A stretch of 64,000 nt of DNA from NCBI GenBank assembly GCA_963809875.1, contig CAWELC010000005.1, positions 62,001 to 126,000 of the forward strand, given 5' to 3'. A program made the translations under genes and the position numbers. The DNA is from JAFGAS01 sp963809875 (lineage in GTDB: Bacteria; Desulfobacterota; Zymogenia; Zymogenales; Zymogenaceae). The notes beneath the pieces are model-generated. The model saw only the letters and a list, made by a program, of their open reading frames with translations. It did no database searches and was not told where the DNA came from. Of the stretch, positions 32,482 through 40,928 are shown one piece after another; position 1 is the first letter of the stretch; every line of letters begins with the position of its first letter.

Positions 32482-34359
32482 ATGAAAAAGGTACTCAGCA
32501 TTATCGGTATTGTCCTCGTGTTTGCGATCATCGGGGGGGTCGTATATGTGAAGAGTCATACGGTCTCCGGCGGCGCCGATTATATGCCGTCAAAAGAGAT
32601 CGCCGATGGACTGCGGAGCCTTTCGATCGTGGAGAAAGATGGGATAAAGCACTTCGGCGATGCGTGGGTCGAAAAGCGGGGGGCAGATTACCTGCTGCAC
32701 CTGTCCGGGACCCCCTATGAGATGGGGTATCAGCACGGTACCCTCATGAAAGACGAGATCAAGAACGGGACCGTGCCCGTCTTCGCGGACCCCGTCTCGC
32801 ACAACCCTTCATTTGCCGGTAAGCCGGCCTGGGTCAAAAAGCTCCTCCTGACGTATCTGGAGCTTTCCGTCTACGGACCCATCGAGCGAAATACCCCCCG
32901 TGAATACCTCGACGAGATCAAGGGGATCGCCGATGGTGCGGGCCTGAGCTTCAGGGAAGTCTTCATAGCCAATTTCCTCTCGGACCTCTCCATGGCCATG
33001 ACCCCGGGCGTCATCACGAAAAAGGTCAAGGAGCTGGACATCCAGGCCGAGTGCAGCAGCTTTGTCGCCGCGGGCGATGCCGTCCCGGGAGGAGGGCTCG
33101 TCGTCGGCCGCAACACGGACTATTCGGGGCAGGGCCGCTGGATCCAGCACCAGACGATATTCTTCTATCAGCCGAAGGACGGACTGAGCTACGTCAACAT
33201 CGGCACCGCCGGACTCATCAAGGCCAACTCGGCCATGAACGAGGCGGGGATTGTCGTCTGCGGACACTTCATGGCCTTTGAGGGGGCGAGCCCTGCGGGG
33301 GTCTCGTTTACCGTTCTCGAAAACGAGATCATGCGAAAGGCCAAGACCCTGGCCGACGCGATCGCGCTGCTCGAGGGCGCGCGTCGCGGAGGCTCTTTCG
33401 GCCTGGTCATCGCCGACGGGAAGGCCCGGGACGCCGCGGTCGTCGAATCGACGCCGGAGCTCCTCGGGGTCAGGACAATGGCAGACGGCTCGATCGTCCT
33501 GACGAACTTTGCCACCACCGACGAGCTCGAACCGGTCGACCTCCTGCTCCGGTACAATATTCTGCTGCGCAACGTCATGGGACGATACGAGCGGCTGGTG
33601 CAGCTCATCGAGCGGCACCGCGGCGCGATCACGCCGGCGCTTGCGGCCACATTCATGAGCGACCACGGCGACGTCATCACGGGCACGGAGCGGGGGACCG
33701 GGATCACCGTCTGCTCGGACAACAACGTGAGCTCGGCCGTCTTCGTGCCGGAGGCGGGGATCTTCTGGGTGGCGGGAGGCGCCGAGCCCGCGTGCATTAA
33801 CGACTACGTCGGGTACGACTTCAGGGCGGAGCTGGCGGGCGGGCCGGCGGCGCCCACGCCCGCACTCCTTTCAGGCTACGCCTGGGAAGACCCCGCCAGG
33901 AAGACGGCCTTCGAACACTACATGAAGGCCTTCGACGCCTACGAGGCGAATTTCTCCGACAAGAACACGCCGCTCGGCTACCTCGAGCAGGCGATCGCCG
34001 AGGACCCTACGGAGCCGATCTATCCCCGCATGGCGGCCCTCCTTTCGATCCATCTCGGCCGGTATCAGAGGGCGACGGAGCTGCTTATCGGAGCCCTGAC
34101 GCTGGCTCAGGCGCCCAACGAGGTCGCGATGACTCACCTCTTTCTCGGCTGGGCGTACGACCTGGCCGGCGAGCGCGATCAGGCCCTGCTGCACTACAGA
34201 GAGGTTCTCACGCTCTCGGATACGGAGGAGGTCGATCCATTGATGGACATCAACGGGCTGGTCTATCTGATGGCAAAAAAGGGGATCGACGTCCCGTTCC
34301 AGGAAAAGGACATAAAGGGCATCCCGATCGGGTTCAACCTCGAAACGGGATTGGAGTAG
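32482..34359 (+). CDS. C45-type autoproteolytic acyltransferase/hydrolase with TPR-like tail
   Basis: The 625-residue protein has an N-terminal anchor (LSIIGIVLVFAIIGGVVYV) and an Ntn-hydrolase domain of the acyl-CoA:6-APA acyltransferase (C45) type. The likely nucleophile Cys191 is in QAECSSFVA, followed by VVGRNTDYSGQG and later FVPEAGIFWVAGG. These enzymes self-cleave before the Cys and act on amide bonds. The last 150 residues are helical repeats like TPRs (YQRATELLIGALTLAQ, GERDQALLHYREVL). GGAGG precedes the ATG at 32482; a longer frame from 32413 is less likely. Substrate unknown. Confidence 0.75.
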   Translation: MKKVLSIIGIVLVFAIIGGVVYVKSHTVSGGADYMPSKEIADGLRSLSIVEKDGIKHFGDAWVEKRGADYLLHLSGTPYEMGYQHGTLMKDEIKNGTVPVFADPVSHNPSFAGKPAWVKKLLLTYLELSVYGPIERNTPREYLDEIKGIADGAGLSFREVFIANFLSDLSMAMTPGVITKKVKELDIQAECSSFVAAGDAVPGGGLVVGRNTDYSGQGRWIQHQTIFFYQPKDGLSYVNIGTAGLIKANSAMNEAGIVVCGHFMAFEGASPAGVSFTVLENEIMRKAKTLADAIALLEGARRGGSFGLVIADGKARDAAVVESTPELLGVRTMADGSIVLTNFATTDELEPVDLLLRYNILLRNVMGRYERLVQLIERHRGAITPALAATFMSDHGDVITGTERGTGITVCSDNNVSSAVFVPEAGIFWVAGGAEPACINDYVGYDFRAELAGGPAAPTPALLSGYAWEDPARKTAFEHYMKAFDAYEANFSDKNTPLGYLEQAIAEDPTEPIYPRMAALLSIHLGRYQRATELLIGALTLAQAPNEVAMTHLFLGWAYDLAGERDQALLHYREVLTLSDTEEVDPLMDINGLVYLMAKKGIDVPFQEKDIKGIPIGFNLETGLE

Positions 34360-34542
34360 GTCGCTCCTGAATTGTTCCATTCTCCCGGCTTCGTGCGGGG
34401 AGAGAAATGACATAACGCACGGATTTCCGTGGCAAAGGCGGCGCCGGATTGTCACCGGCGGATATGTGCCCCGGTAGGGGCAGTGTGGGCGAATCGCCCG
34501 GTCGCCATAGTCCTGTCCGGATATCTCCAATCAAGGTGAGTC

Positions 34543-35230
34543 ATGAAACGCTCGGAAATCAACCGTGTTATCGATCAGAGCGCGGCATTTTTCGCCTCGC
34601 ACCGTTTCGCTCTTCCGCCCTTCTGCCGAATCTCGCCGGACGAGTGGGAGCGGCGGGGCAGGGGAGCTCTCCGAGGTCATCGGGGCAGGCCTCGGGTGGG
34701 ACGTAACCGACTTTGACCTCGGTGATTTTGCCCGGACCGGCATCGTGTTGATTACCATCAGAAACGGAGGGACACCCGGAGCGAAGGCCGCCGGCAAGAC
34801 ATACTGCGAGAAGATCATCCACATGAGGAAGGATCAGACCTGCCCGATGCACTACCACCGGGCCAAGACCGAGGATATCATCAATCGGGGGGGCGGGACG
34901 CTCTGCTTTGAGCTCCACACGGCCGCAAAGGACGGGCACTCGTTTTCGCCGGAGGGTTTTCGTGTCTGGTCGGACGGCATGAGGCGGGAGTGCCGGCCCG
35001 GAGAGGTCGTGCGGCTGAGCCCCGGTCAGAGCCTTACGCTTTCCCCCTTCCTCTATCACTCCTTCTGGGCCCAGGAAGATGATGTGCTGGTGGGCGAGGT
35101 TTCCACCGTCAACGACGACGTGGCCGATAACGTCTTTTACCGGGAAGCGCCGCGGTTCATGACGATAGTGGAAGATGAGGCGCCGCGCTATCTCCTGGTC
35201 CATGAGCTGGCTCGGTTCACGCGGGATTGA
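34543..35230 (+). CDS. D-lyxose ketol-isomerase, frameshifted
   Basis: This is a cupin-fold sugar isomerase of the D-lyxose/D-mannose isomerase family of about 229 aa. MKRSEINRVIDQSAAFFASH begins the first frame and GWDVTDFDLGDFARTGIVLITIRNG starts the second. Metal ligands are visible in CPMHYHRAKTEDIINRGGG (His, His, Glu) and YHSFWAQ. The frame changes at about 34655-34665 in a G-rich stretch; one missing base explains it. The ATG at 34543 is preceded by AAGGTGA. It interconverts D-lyxose and D-xylulose, and usually D-mannose and D-fructose. Confidence 0.8.
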
Positions 35231-35289
35231 AACGCCGGCGAGTGGGGTCGACCGGGGAGGACGGGTCGGATAGGGATAGCCTCCCCGAA

Positions 35290-36210
35290 TCACGGTCTCT
35301 TCTTCAACAGACGTTCCAGGACCAGGCCGATAGCTATCACGATCGCGCCGGCGATGATAAAGGTCGCCGATCGCCCCAACCCCGGGATGAAGACGTCACC
35401 GAAACGGGTCAGCACGTTAACGGTCAGAAAGATGACGCCAAGCGTGATGTAGGAGCGCTCTTTTCGGAGGCCGCCGAATACCACGGCGGCAACGTTAGCG
35501 GCAAAGAAGAGGATCGTGAAGAGAACGATCTCGGCCGATCCTGAGGCCCCGCCGAAAAGCCTCGCTTCGCGGCCGAAGAGCGAGAGCATCCAGAGGGAGG
35601 TATTGAGGAAGAGGAAGCCCAGAAAAAAATAGACGGGCGCGAACTCCGAATACCTCTTTACCTTTATCGCCGAGAGCCGCTCGTGGAGAAAACCGGTGAC
35701 GATGACAAACGGGGAGGCCAACGCGATAAAGGTGTGGCTGTTCAGCCCGCCTTTGAAAAACGGGAGCCACCCCCAGAAACCCCCACCCAGATAGGCCAGC
35801 CAGGAAAAGAAGAAGAGGAGCCCGATCACGAGGATTATCCCGATGTCCAGGGCGTAGGCAAGGATAAGGCAGAGGGCGGTCGTGAGAAAGAGGATGTAGG
35901 AGAAGGACGGCAGAGGCCCGCCGAACATCCTGTTGGTGCTCATCACGTCAACGAAGAGCAAGGCGCACGATATGATGATGACCGCGCCCCCGAGGGCGGG
36001 TGATGTCCCTTCGCCCCGGCCGTAGAGACGGGTTCCCCAGAAAAGACCCGCCGCCACGAGGAGTGTCAGGAAGACCGAGACGTAAAACCAGGTCCCGAGG
36101 AGCTCAAAAAAGAGAGAGAGGAGCCCGACTGCCAGGACCAGCGCGCCCAGGACGATAATGAATCGGACCGCGGGGTCACGGCGGCTATCCCTTCTTGGTG
36201 CTCCTGTCAC
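35290..36210 (-). CDS. Multi-pass membrane protein of unknown function
   Basis: About 306 residues with nine to ten predicted membrane helices and short loops, ending in a basic tail (LERLLKKRP). It loosely resembles DUF2157/DUF4401-like predicted membrane proteins, but I cannot assign it firmly. I chose the GTG at 36210 because AAAGGAG lies upstream and the longer frame would overlap the PrcB-like gene by 90 bp. It is 13 bp downstream of that gene and part of the same minus-strand operon. Confidence 0.65.
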   Translation of the reverse strand: MTGAPRRDSRRDPAVRFIIVLGALVLAVGLLSLFFELLGTWFYVSVFLTLLVAAGLFWGTRLYGRGEGTSPALGGAVIIISCALLFVDVMSTNRMFGGPLPSFSYILFLTTALCLILAYALDIGIILVIGLLFFFSWLAYLGGGFWGWLPFFKGGLNSHTFIALASPFVIVTGFLHERLSAIKVKRYSEFAPVYFFLGFLFLNTSLWMLSLFGREARLFGGASGSAEIVLFTILFFAANVAAVVFGGLRKERSYITLGVIFLTVNVLTRFGDVFIPGLGRSATFIIAGAIVIAIGLVLERLLKKRP

Positions 36211-36223
36211 GAAGACTCCTTTC

Positions 36224-36661
36224 TCAGCGCTCGACCCACTTATAGACGATGGGAACGTTTCTCTTCTCGAGCTTGATGATATGATAGGGCTGGGTGAGGG
36301 CTTGCGCGTCATCGCCCGACGGGCGCGACACCAGTATCGTCACGTCAAGCTTGGTCTTCTCGTCCTCGATCTTGACGATTTCAACGTTGTATCCCCCGGC
36401 CAGCATCCGGCCGGTGGAGACCACGATAACCATATCCTTGGCAAAATCGACCTTCGGTATATCGGGAACGGGATCCGCGCCGCGGTAGATATGCTTCCAG
36501 AAATCCTCGTAACTAACCGGATCGGTGATCACTTCGTCGAGACGGCCGGTAATGCCCGGGGCATTGTCGCCGTGCGCGATTGTGGAAAAGACAACGTCAC
36601 CGCCGTTTGCCGCGGTGCACCCCAGCAGCAGGATCAGAACGAGTAATGCCGCATTCTTCAT
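36224..36661 (-). CDS. PrcB-like lipoprotein
   Basis: The 145-residue protein has a lipoprotein signal (LLVLILLLGC, with the Cys near residue 15). Its C-terminal domain resembles PrcB_C, known from the Treponema dentilysin complex: DFAKDMVIVVSTGRMLAGGYNVEIVKIEDE is the typical segment. In PrcB this domain stabilises the protease PrtP; no such protease is nearby, so a different role is likely. Its ATG overlaps the stop codon of the upstream gene (ATGA), showing translational coupling. Confidence 0.75.
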   Translation of the reverse strand: MKNAALLVLILLLGCTAANGGDVVFSTIAHGDNAPGITGRLDEVITDPVSYEDFWKHIYRGADPVPDIPKVDFAKDMVIVVSTGRMLAGGYNVEIVKIEDEKTKLDVTILVSRPSGDDAQALTQPYHIIKLEKRNVPIVYKWVER

Positions 36662-38187
36662 GGTACCGCATCCTGTAGGTGAATACCGATCTCGATTCTC
36701 AGCTCGCCGCCGGCCAGAGAGGCGTAGCCGTTTATGGCATCCATCGGGTATAAGGCAGCCGAGAGCCGCCTTTGTTCATCGAGGGATAGATCCATGAAAG
36801 GCATCGCCGCCGGCCTGTCCGAACGGACAAGATCTCGATGGAGAAGCCTCGGCTTCATCATAAAGGTTATTTCGCCGTTGGGGCTATTATAACGGAAACC
36901 ACTGCACGTTTCAAGGTCTTCAACGGACATGTCCGTTATGAGGTCAGGGAGGTTCGCGACGAGGATCCTGTCGCCCCGCTGTGTCCAGACCAGGTAAGGT
37001 ACCCGGTCCTTTTTGAGGATCACGAGATCCAGTCCCTTGCTCCTCATACGTCTTTCCACGAGACCTGTCTGTCCCTTGACCCCCTCCAGCGTCTTGAAAA
37101 ATGAAGGTGATTCCCTCCCCAGCGCGACTATCCCCAACTCAGCCCCATCCTTCACGCCCACTACGGATACCGAGAATCCGTCGGGAAACAGGGAGGGAAG
37201 AAGTCCCGGGAAGGCGTCCTCGGGAAGCGGAGGGCCCGCCTCGTCGGGGCTCGGCGCAGACGGCGCGGACATCCGCCCCACGCAAGCGGCGGCGATCTCA
37301 CCGTCCTTAAGAAGGGGGACGGGGAGCTTCCTGCGGCCCGACAGCGACAGGCCCGAGAGGAGGTCGAGGCCGCCCTTTGAGCTCACGTCGATAACGGCCG
37401 CCCCGTCCGCATAGGAAAGCGAAAAGCGAAAGGATGCGGGCAAGATCAGAACGGCGGTCTCGGGAAAGGCGCCTTCCATCCCCAGTATCGAAACGATCCG
37501 CTTGGTGACCGCATAACCCGAAATGAGGTCAGAAGTCGCGAGCTTTCTCTTAAGCCGGCGGAACTCCCTGTTGTCGATGATCGATCCGGTTTTCTTTTCG
37601 ATATGCCGGTTGAGGGCCGCGTAGAATATATCCGGGTCATCTGAGAGGATGAGGAGCTGGCCGTCAAGCGCCCATAAGAGTGAGCGACCCCCGTCGAGGT
37701 GGGCAACCTTGACCCTCAAACCGCGATAGGGAACTATGACGATCCCGGTGTCGCTGCTGAGGAGGGCCAGTATCCGATCCATGAGCAGGAAATCCGGGTC
37801 GACCCGGGAGGCGAAGAGGAACCGAGAGGCTTGGGCCTTCTCGTAGATGCCGAGGGCTGATTCGTCGCCGACGGCCGACAGGTAAGCGTCAGGCGTGATT
37901 CTTTGGGCCCAGGCCGTACCGGCTCCCAGCATCGAACCGAGGGCGTCGTGCACGGGCGGAAGATCCAGAAGCCCTCGGTAGGTTCCGCTTTTAAAGTAAT
38001 CGGTTCGGCCGAGATCACGCCAGGCCGTCAACAGGCCTTTGCCCTCCACGAAGACGGCCTCGGTGCCGTCAAAGACCTTCTCGATCTCGCTCGGGTGGGG
38101 CGATAGAAAAAGGCTGCCGATATAGGCCGTTGCCGCGATAGCGGCGACGACCAGAGGAACAAGGAAGAGGCTCTTCAGTTTACGCAT
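36658..38187 (-). CDS. Membrane-anchored DUF3352-like protein
   Basis: The 509-residue protein has an N-terminal membrane anchor (LFLVPLVVAAIAATAYIGSLFL) and a large extracytoplasmic part. Segments such as AQRITPDAYLSAVGDESALGIY, ASRFLFASRVDP and the later LPEDAFPGLLPSLFPDGFSVSVVG resemble the DUF3352-type proteins of bacteria, whose function is unknown. No catalytic residues are evident. The gene is first of three minus-strand genes with short gaps or overlaps (36658/36661, then 36224/36210), so they likely form one operon driven from 38196-38224. Confidence 0.6.
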   Translation of the reverse strand: MRKLKSLFLVPLVVAAIAATAYIGSLFLSPHPSEIEKVFDGTEAVFVEGKGLLTAWRDLGRTDYFKSGTYRGLLDLPPVHDALGSMLGAGTAWAQRITPDAYLSAVGDESALGIYEKAQASRFLFASRVDPDFLLMDRILALLSSDTGIVIVPYRGLRVKVAHLDGGRSLLWALDGQLLILSDDPDIFYAALNRHIEKKTGSIIDNREFRRLKRKLATSDLISGYAVTKRIVSILGMEGAFPETAVLILPASFRFSLSYADGAAVIDVSSKGGLDLLSGLSLSGRRKLPVPLLKDGEIAAACVGRMSAPSAPSPDEAGPPLPEDAFPGLLPSLFPDGFSVSVVGVKDGAELGIVALGRESPSFFKTLEGVKGQTGLVERRMRSKGLDLVILKKDRVPYLVWTQRGDRILVANLPDLITDMSVEDLETCSGFRYNSPNGEITFMMKPRLLHRDLVRSDRPAAMPFMDLSLDEQRRLSAALYPMDAINGYASLAGGELRIEIGIHLQDAVP

Positions 38188-38195
38188 ACTTAGTT

Positions 38196-38224
38196 AATTT
38201 ATCATATGTCGTCCCGAGTGTCAT
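38196..38224 (-). promoter_or_regulatory. Possible promoter of the DUF3352-like/PrcB-like operon
   Basis: On the minus strand ATGACA (38224-38219), a 17-bp spacer and TAAATT (38201-38196). The start codon at 38187 is very close, leaving a leader of only a few bases. Confidence 0.4.
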
Positions 38225-38253
38225 TTCTTTTGTGTCGTGCATGAGGACAGTCG

Positions 38254-38290
38254 AAAAACGGGGCCCCATCATGATCGTCTCGGGGCCCCG
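38254..38290 (-). terminator. Rho-independent terminator of the penicillin acylase gene
   Basis: The GC stem CGGGGCCCC/GGGGCCCCG spans a 14-nt loop and is followed on the minus strand by TTTTTCG. It lies just downstream of the gene that ends at 38313. Confidence 0.75.
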
Positions 38291-38312
38291 ACAGGAGGCC
38301 GTGCTCTCAGGG

Positions 38313-40707
38313 CTACTGCCCGGGTTTCATGTTAATGGTATAGCGCGCATCCGCGTCCACACCCTCCCGGTCTATGGCGAAAGGACGATAGGTGACCGTC
38401 AGCCAGAGCTCGATCTGATCGTCATAGTGCGGGCTCATGAAGTTGCCGGAGACCCCGGCCGGGATAACCCTGAGCGAGTTCTTCATGTCCGAGAGGTCGA
38501 AGATGCAGCGCTCGGACGCCCCGTGGTAGACATCCCACGGTTCGCTGAGATGCCACGGCATCGGGTTGACGGTTGAGATGCTCCCGCCCACCGGGTATGG
38601 TCCCCGGTTAAGGAAAAACCCGAGGATCGGCGATGATTTACCGAAGGGATGCTGAAAGGTCAGGGTGTGGAGCTTGCCCCAGGTCCAGCGGCTCGGGTTA
38701 TTGCCCATTTCGTTTTCGAGGTAGGTCACGCCGTCCTTGAAGCTCTTCGTGATGACGGCGTCCATATCCTCCACGTCCTGCGTGTCGGGATTGTCAAACC
38801 AGACCGAGTCGCCCTTTTTGATCATCTCCCTGAGGGAGTCAAGGACGATGTATTCGTTGGTGAGATACTGGTTGTAGAATTCGGCGTCAAGCCTCTTCTT
38901 ATAGACGTTCTTGATCATCGACTGGACAACACTGTGGAAGATCGTCGATGCCTTTGATTCAGGCGTTGCCACATAATCCCACTCCTTCAGCATTTCGAGG
39001 GCGGCCGCTTCGTTCTCGTTGAGCTTCTTGTCCGAAAGGTGGGCCACAAAGACCGGCACCCACTCCCGGGCCAGGACCGTGAGAAAATCGGCGTGCATCC
39101 GCTCGAAATCGGCGACAGAGAGTTTTTCCTTTTCGGTCAGCATCTCGGTGATGCGAACGTAGCGATCCGGCATGGCATAATAGTTGGAGATGACGTAGGG
39201 GTAGTCCGGACCGATATGCTTGTTGTTGGCCGAGGCGATCCATCCGCGATCCGGGTTTCTCATGTGGGGCTGCTCGTCGGTGGGGACGAACCCGCTCCAT
39301 TCGTATTGTCCGTCCCATCCGGGGAGGATATCCATACCCGAGAATCCTTTCCTGATGGGGATGCCCACGGCGGCCCAGTAGCCGATGTTTCCCTGATCAT
39401 CCGCATACACGATGTTCTGTCCGGGACACTTGAAGTATTCAATGCCCTTTTCCATGTCGTCGATGGTCTTGGCCCGGTTGAACGCATAGAGGGCCATCGG
39501 GACGGTATTGAGCTCCGGGGCGGTCCAGCGCATCGCCAGCGCGTAGCCGGCGGGTGTATCGTGCGTATCGATGTCGTCAATGACCGGCCCGTGGCGGGTG
39601 AGCCTGACCGTGTATTTGACGTCCCTGCCCCCCTTGACCTTGATGACCTCTTGACTGGTGGTCATGTCTTCCCAAACGCCCTTGTACTCGTATTGATTCT
39701 CGTTGGCGGGGTTAAGCTTTTCGAGATAATAGTCCGAGTCGTCGGCCATGACGTTGGTAAAACCCCACGCGACGTGATCGGTCGCTCCCACGATAACAAA
39801 CGGGATACCGGGGGCGAGCACGCCCGATACGTTCATGGACGGCGTGGACAGGTGGGCTTCATACCAGATTCCGGGGAGCCCGTGGTTGAGGTGCATGTCG
39901 GTGGCAAGTATCGGTTTTCCCGTTTCGGACTTCTTGCCCGATATCACCCAGTTGTTGCTGACGCCGCCCCCTTCCGCGCCGAGGAGCTTCCCGCGCCTGG
40001 TCCAGGACGGCCAGGAATCCCCGGGTATCGACCGCGGACAGCGGCTCGGTTCCCGACATGATCGTCGGATACCCCGTGGGATAGGTCACGAAGAGCTCGT
40101 CGGCTTCTTCTTTTCCCACCTTGTTTTTGATCATGTCAAAGAGGGGCTCGATGCCGAAGGAGCTGTTGAGGTCCCATGACATATAGTAATAGACCGCGCC
40201 GCAGTCGCTGGGTTGCCACGGCTCGGGCTTGTATCCCAGGAGGGTGAACTCAATCGGGAGCGGTCCTGTTCGCGTATCGAGGTAATGGTTGACGCCGGCC
40301 GAAAAAGCCGTCATGGCGTCCACTATCTCCGGCGGATAGTCTTTGTAAAGCTCATCGATAGGCTTTGGCGCGGTAATGGTGCGAAAGAGCTTGTCAACGC
40401 CCACCATGTCCTTGCCGAGGATCTCGGAGAGCCTCCCCCGGATGGCGCGTCTGAGCATATCCATCTGAAAGAGACGGTCCTGGGCCATGCAATAGCCGAG
40501 GGCAAAATACGCGTCGTTGTCGTTTTCGGCATAAATATGGGGCATGCCGAAGGAATCGCGGATGATCTGGACGTTTCCAGTAATCCCCTTGACCGTCATG
40601 TCCCCCTTATAGCTGGGGAGGGTCGCCCTGAGCCAGCCGTATACGCCGATAAAGACCACCACGAGGACGCATATAAGAATCCATAACGACCATTTGAGGT
40701 ATTTCAT
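38313..40707 (-). CDS. Penicillin acylase family protein, frameshifted at the nucleophile region
   Basis: The full protein of about 797 aa is a periplasmic Ntn-hydrolase. It has an N-terminal anchor (LWILICVLVVVFIGVYGWL), then QIIRDSFGMPHIYAENDNDAYFALGY typical of the alpha part, and LLGAEGGGVSNNWVISGKKS with the catalytic Ser (near residue 250) that becomes the N-terminus of the beta part after self-cleavage. LNHGLPGIWYEAHL and the later residues fit. One indel near 39990 splits the gene into 40707-39859 and 39947-38313. It hydrolyses N-acyl amides; homoserine-lactone or antibiotic side chains are known substrates in the family. AGAGGAG precedes the ATG. Confidence 0.85.
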
Positions 40708-40749
40708 CGCACGCTCCTCTTTCTTGATAACGGTAAAACGATGAAGTAA

Positions 40750-40778
40750 ATATTATTCATTTGTGCCATAAAAGTCAA
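40750..40778 (-). promoter_or_regulatory. Promoter of the penicillin acylase gene
   Basis: On the minus strand TTGACT (40778-40773), a 17-bp spacer and TAATAT (40755-40750). The start codon at 40707 is about 40 bp downstream. Confidence 0.65.
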
Positions 40779-40858
40779 ATGTAATTCACAGGAGTTCGAC
40801 ATCTTTTCGGGGGGACCCCGAGACAGAGGCTTTCCATTGTGCCGTACCGCCCTTTTCC

Positions 40859-40887
40859 TTGACACGGTTCTTACCGCGGAGTATAAT
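40859..40887 (+). promoter_or_regulatory. Consensus promoter of the glycogen (GH57) operon
   Basis: A perfect TTGACA (40859-40864), 17 bp and a perfect TATAAT (40882-40887). The first start codon (40929) is 41 bp downstream. It diverges from the promoter at 40750-40778. Confidence 0.85.
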
Positions 40888-40928
40888 TTTAAACTTTCAG
40901 TAAACACCATGGGAAACCAAACGCACAT

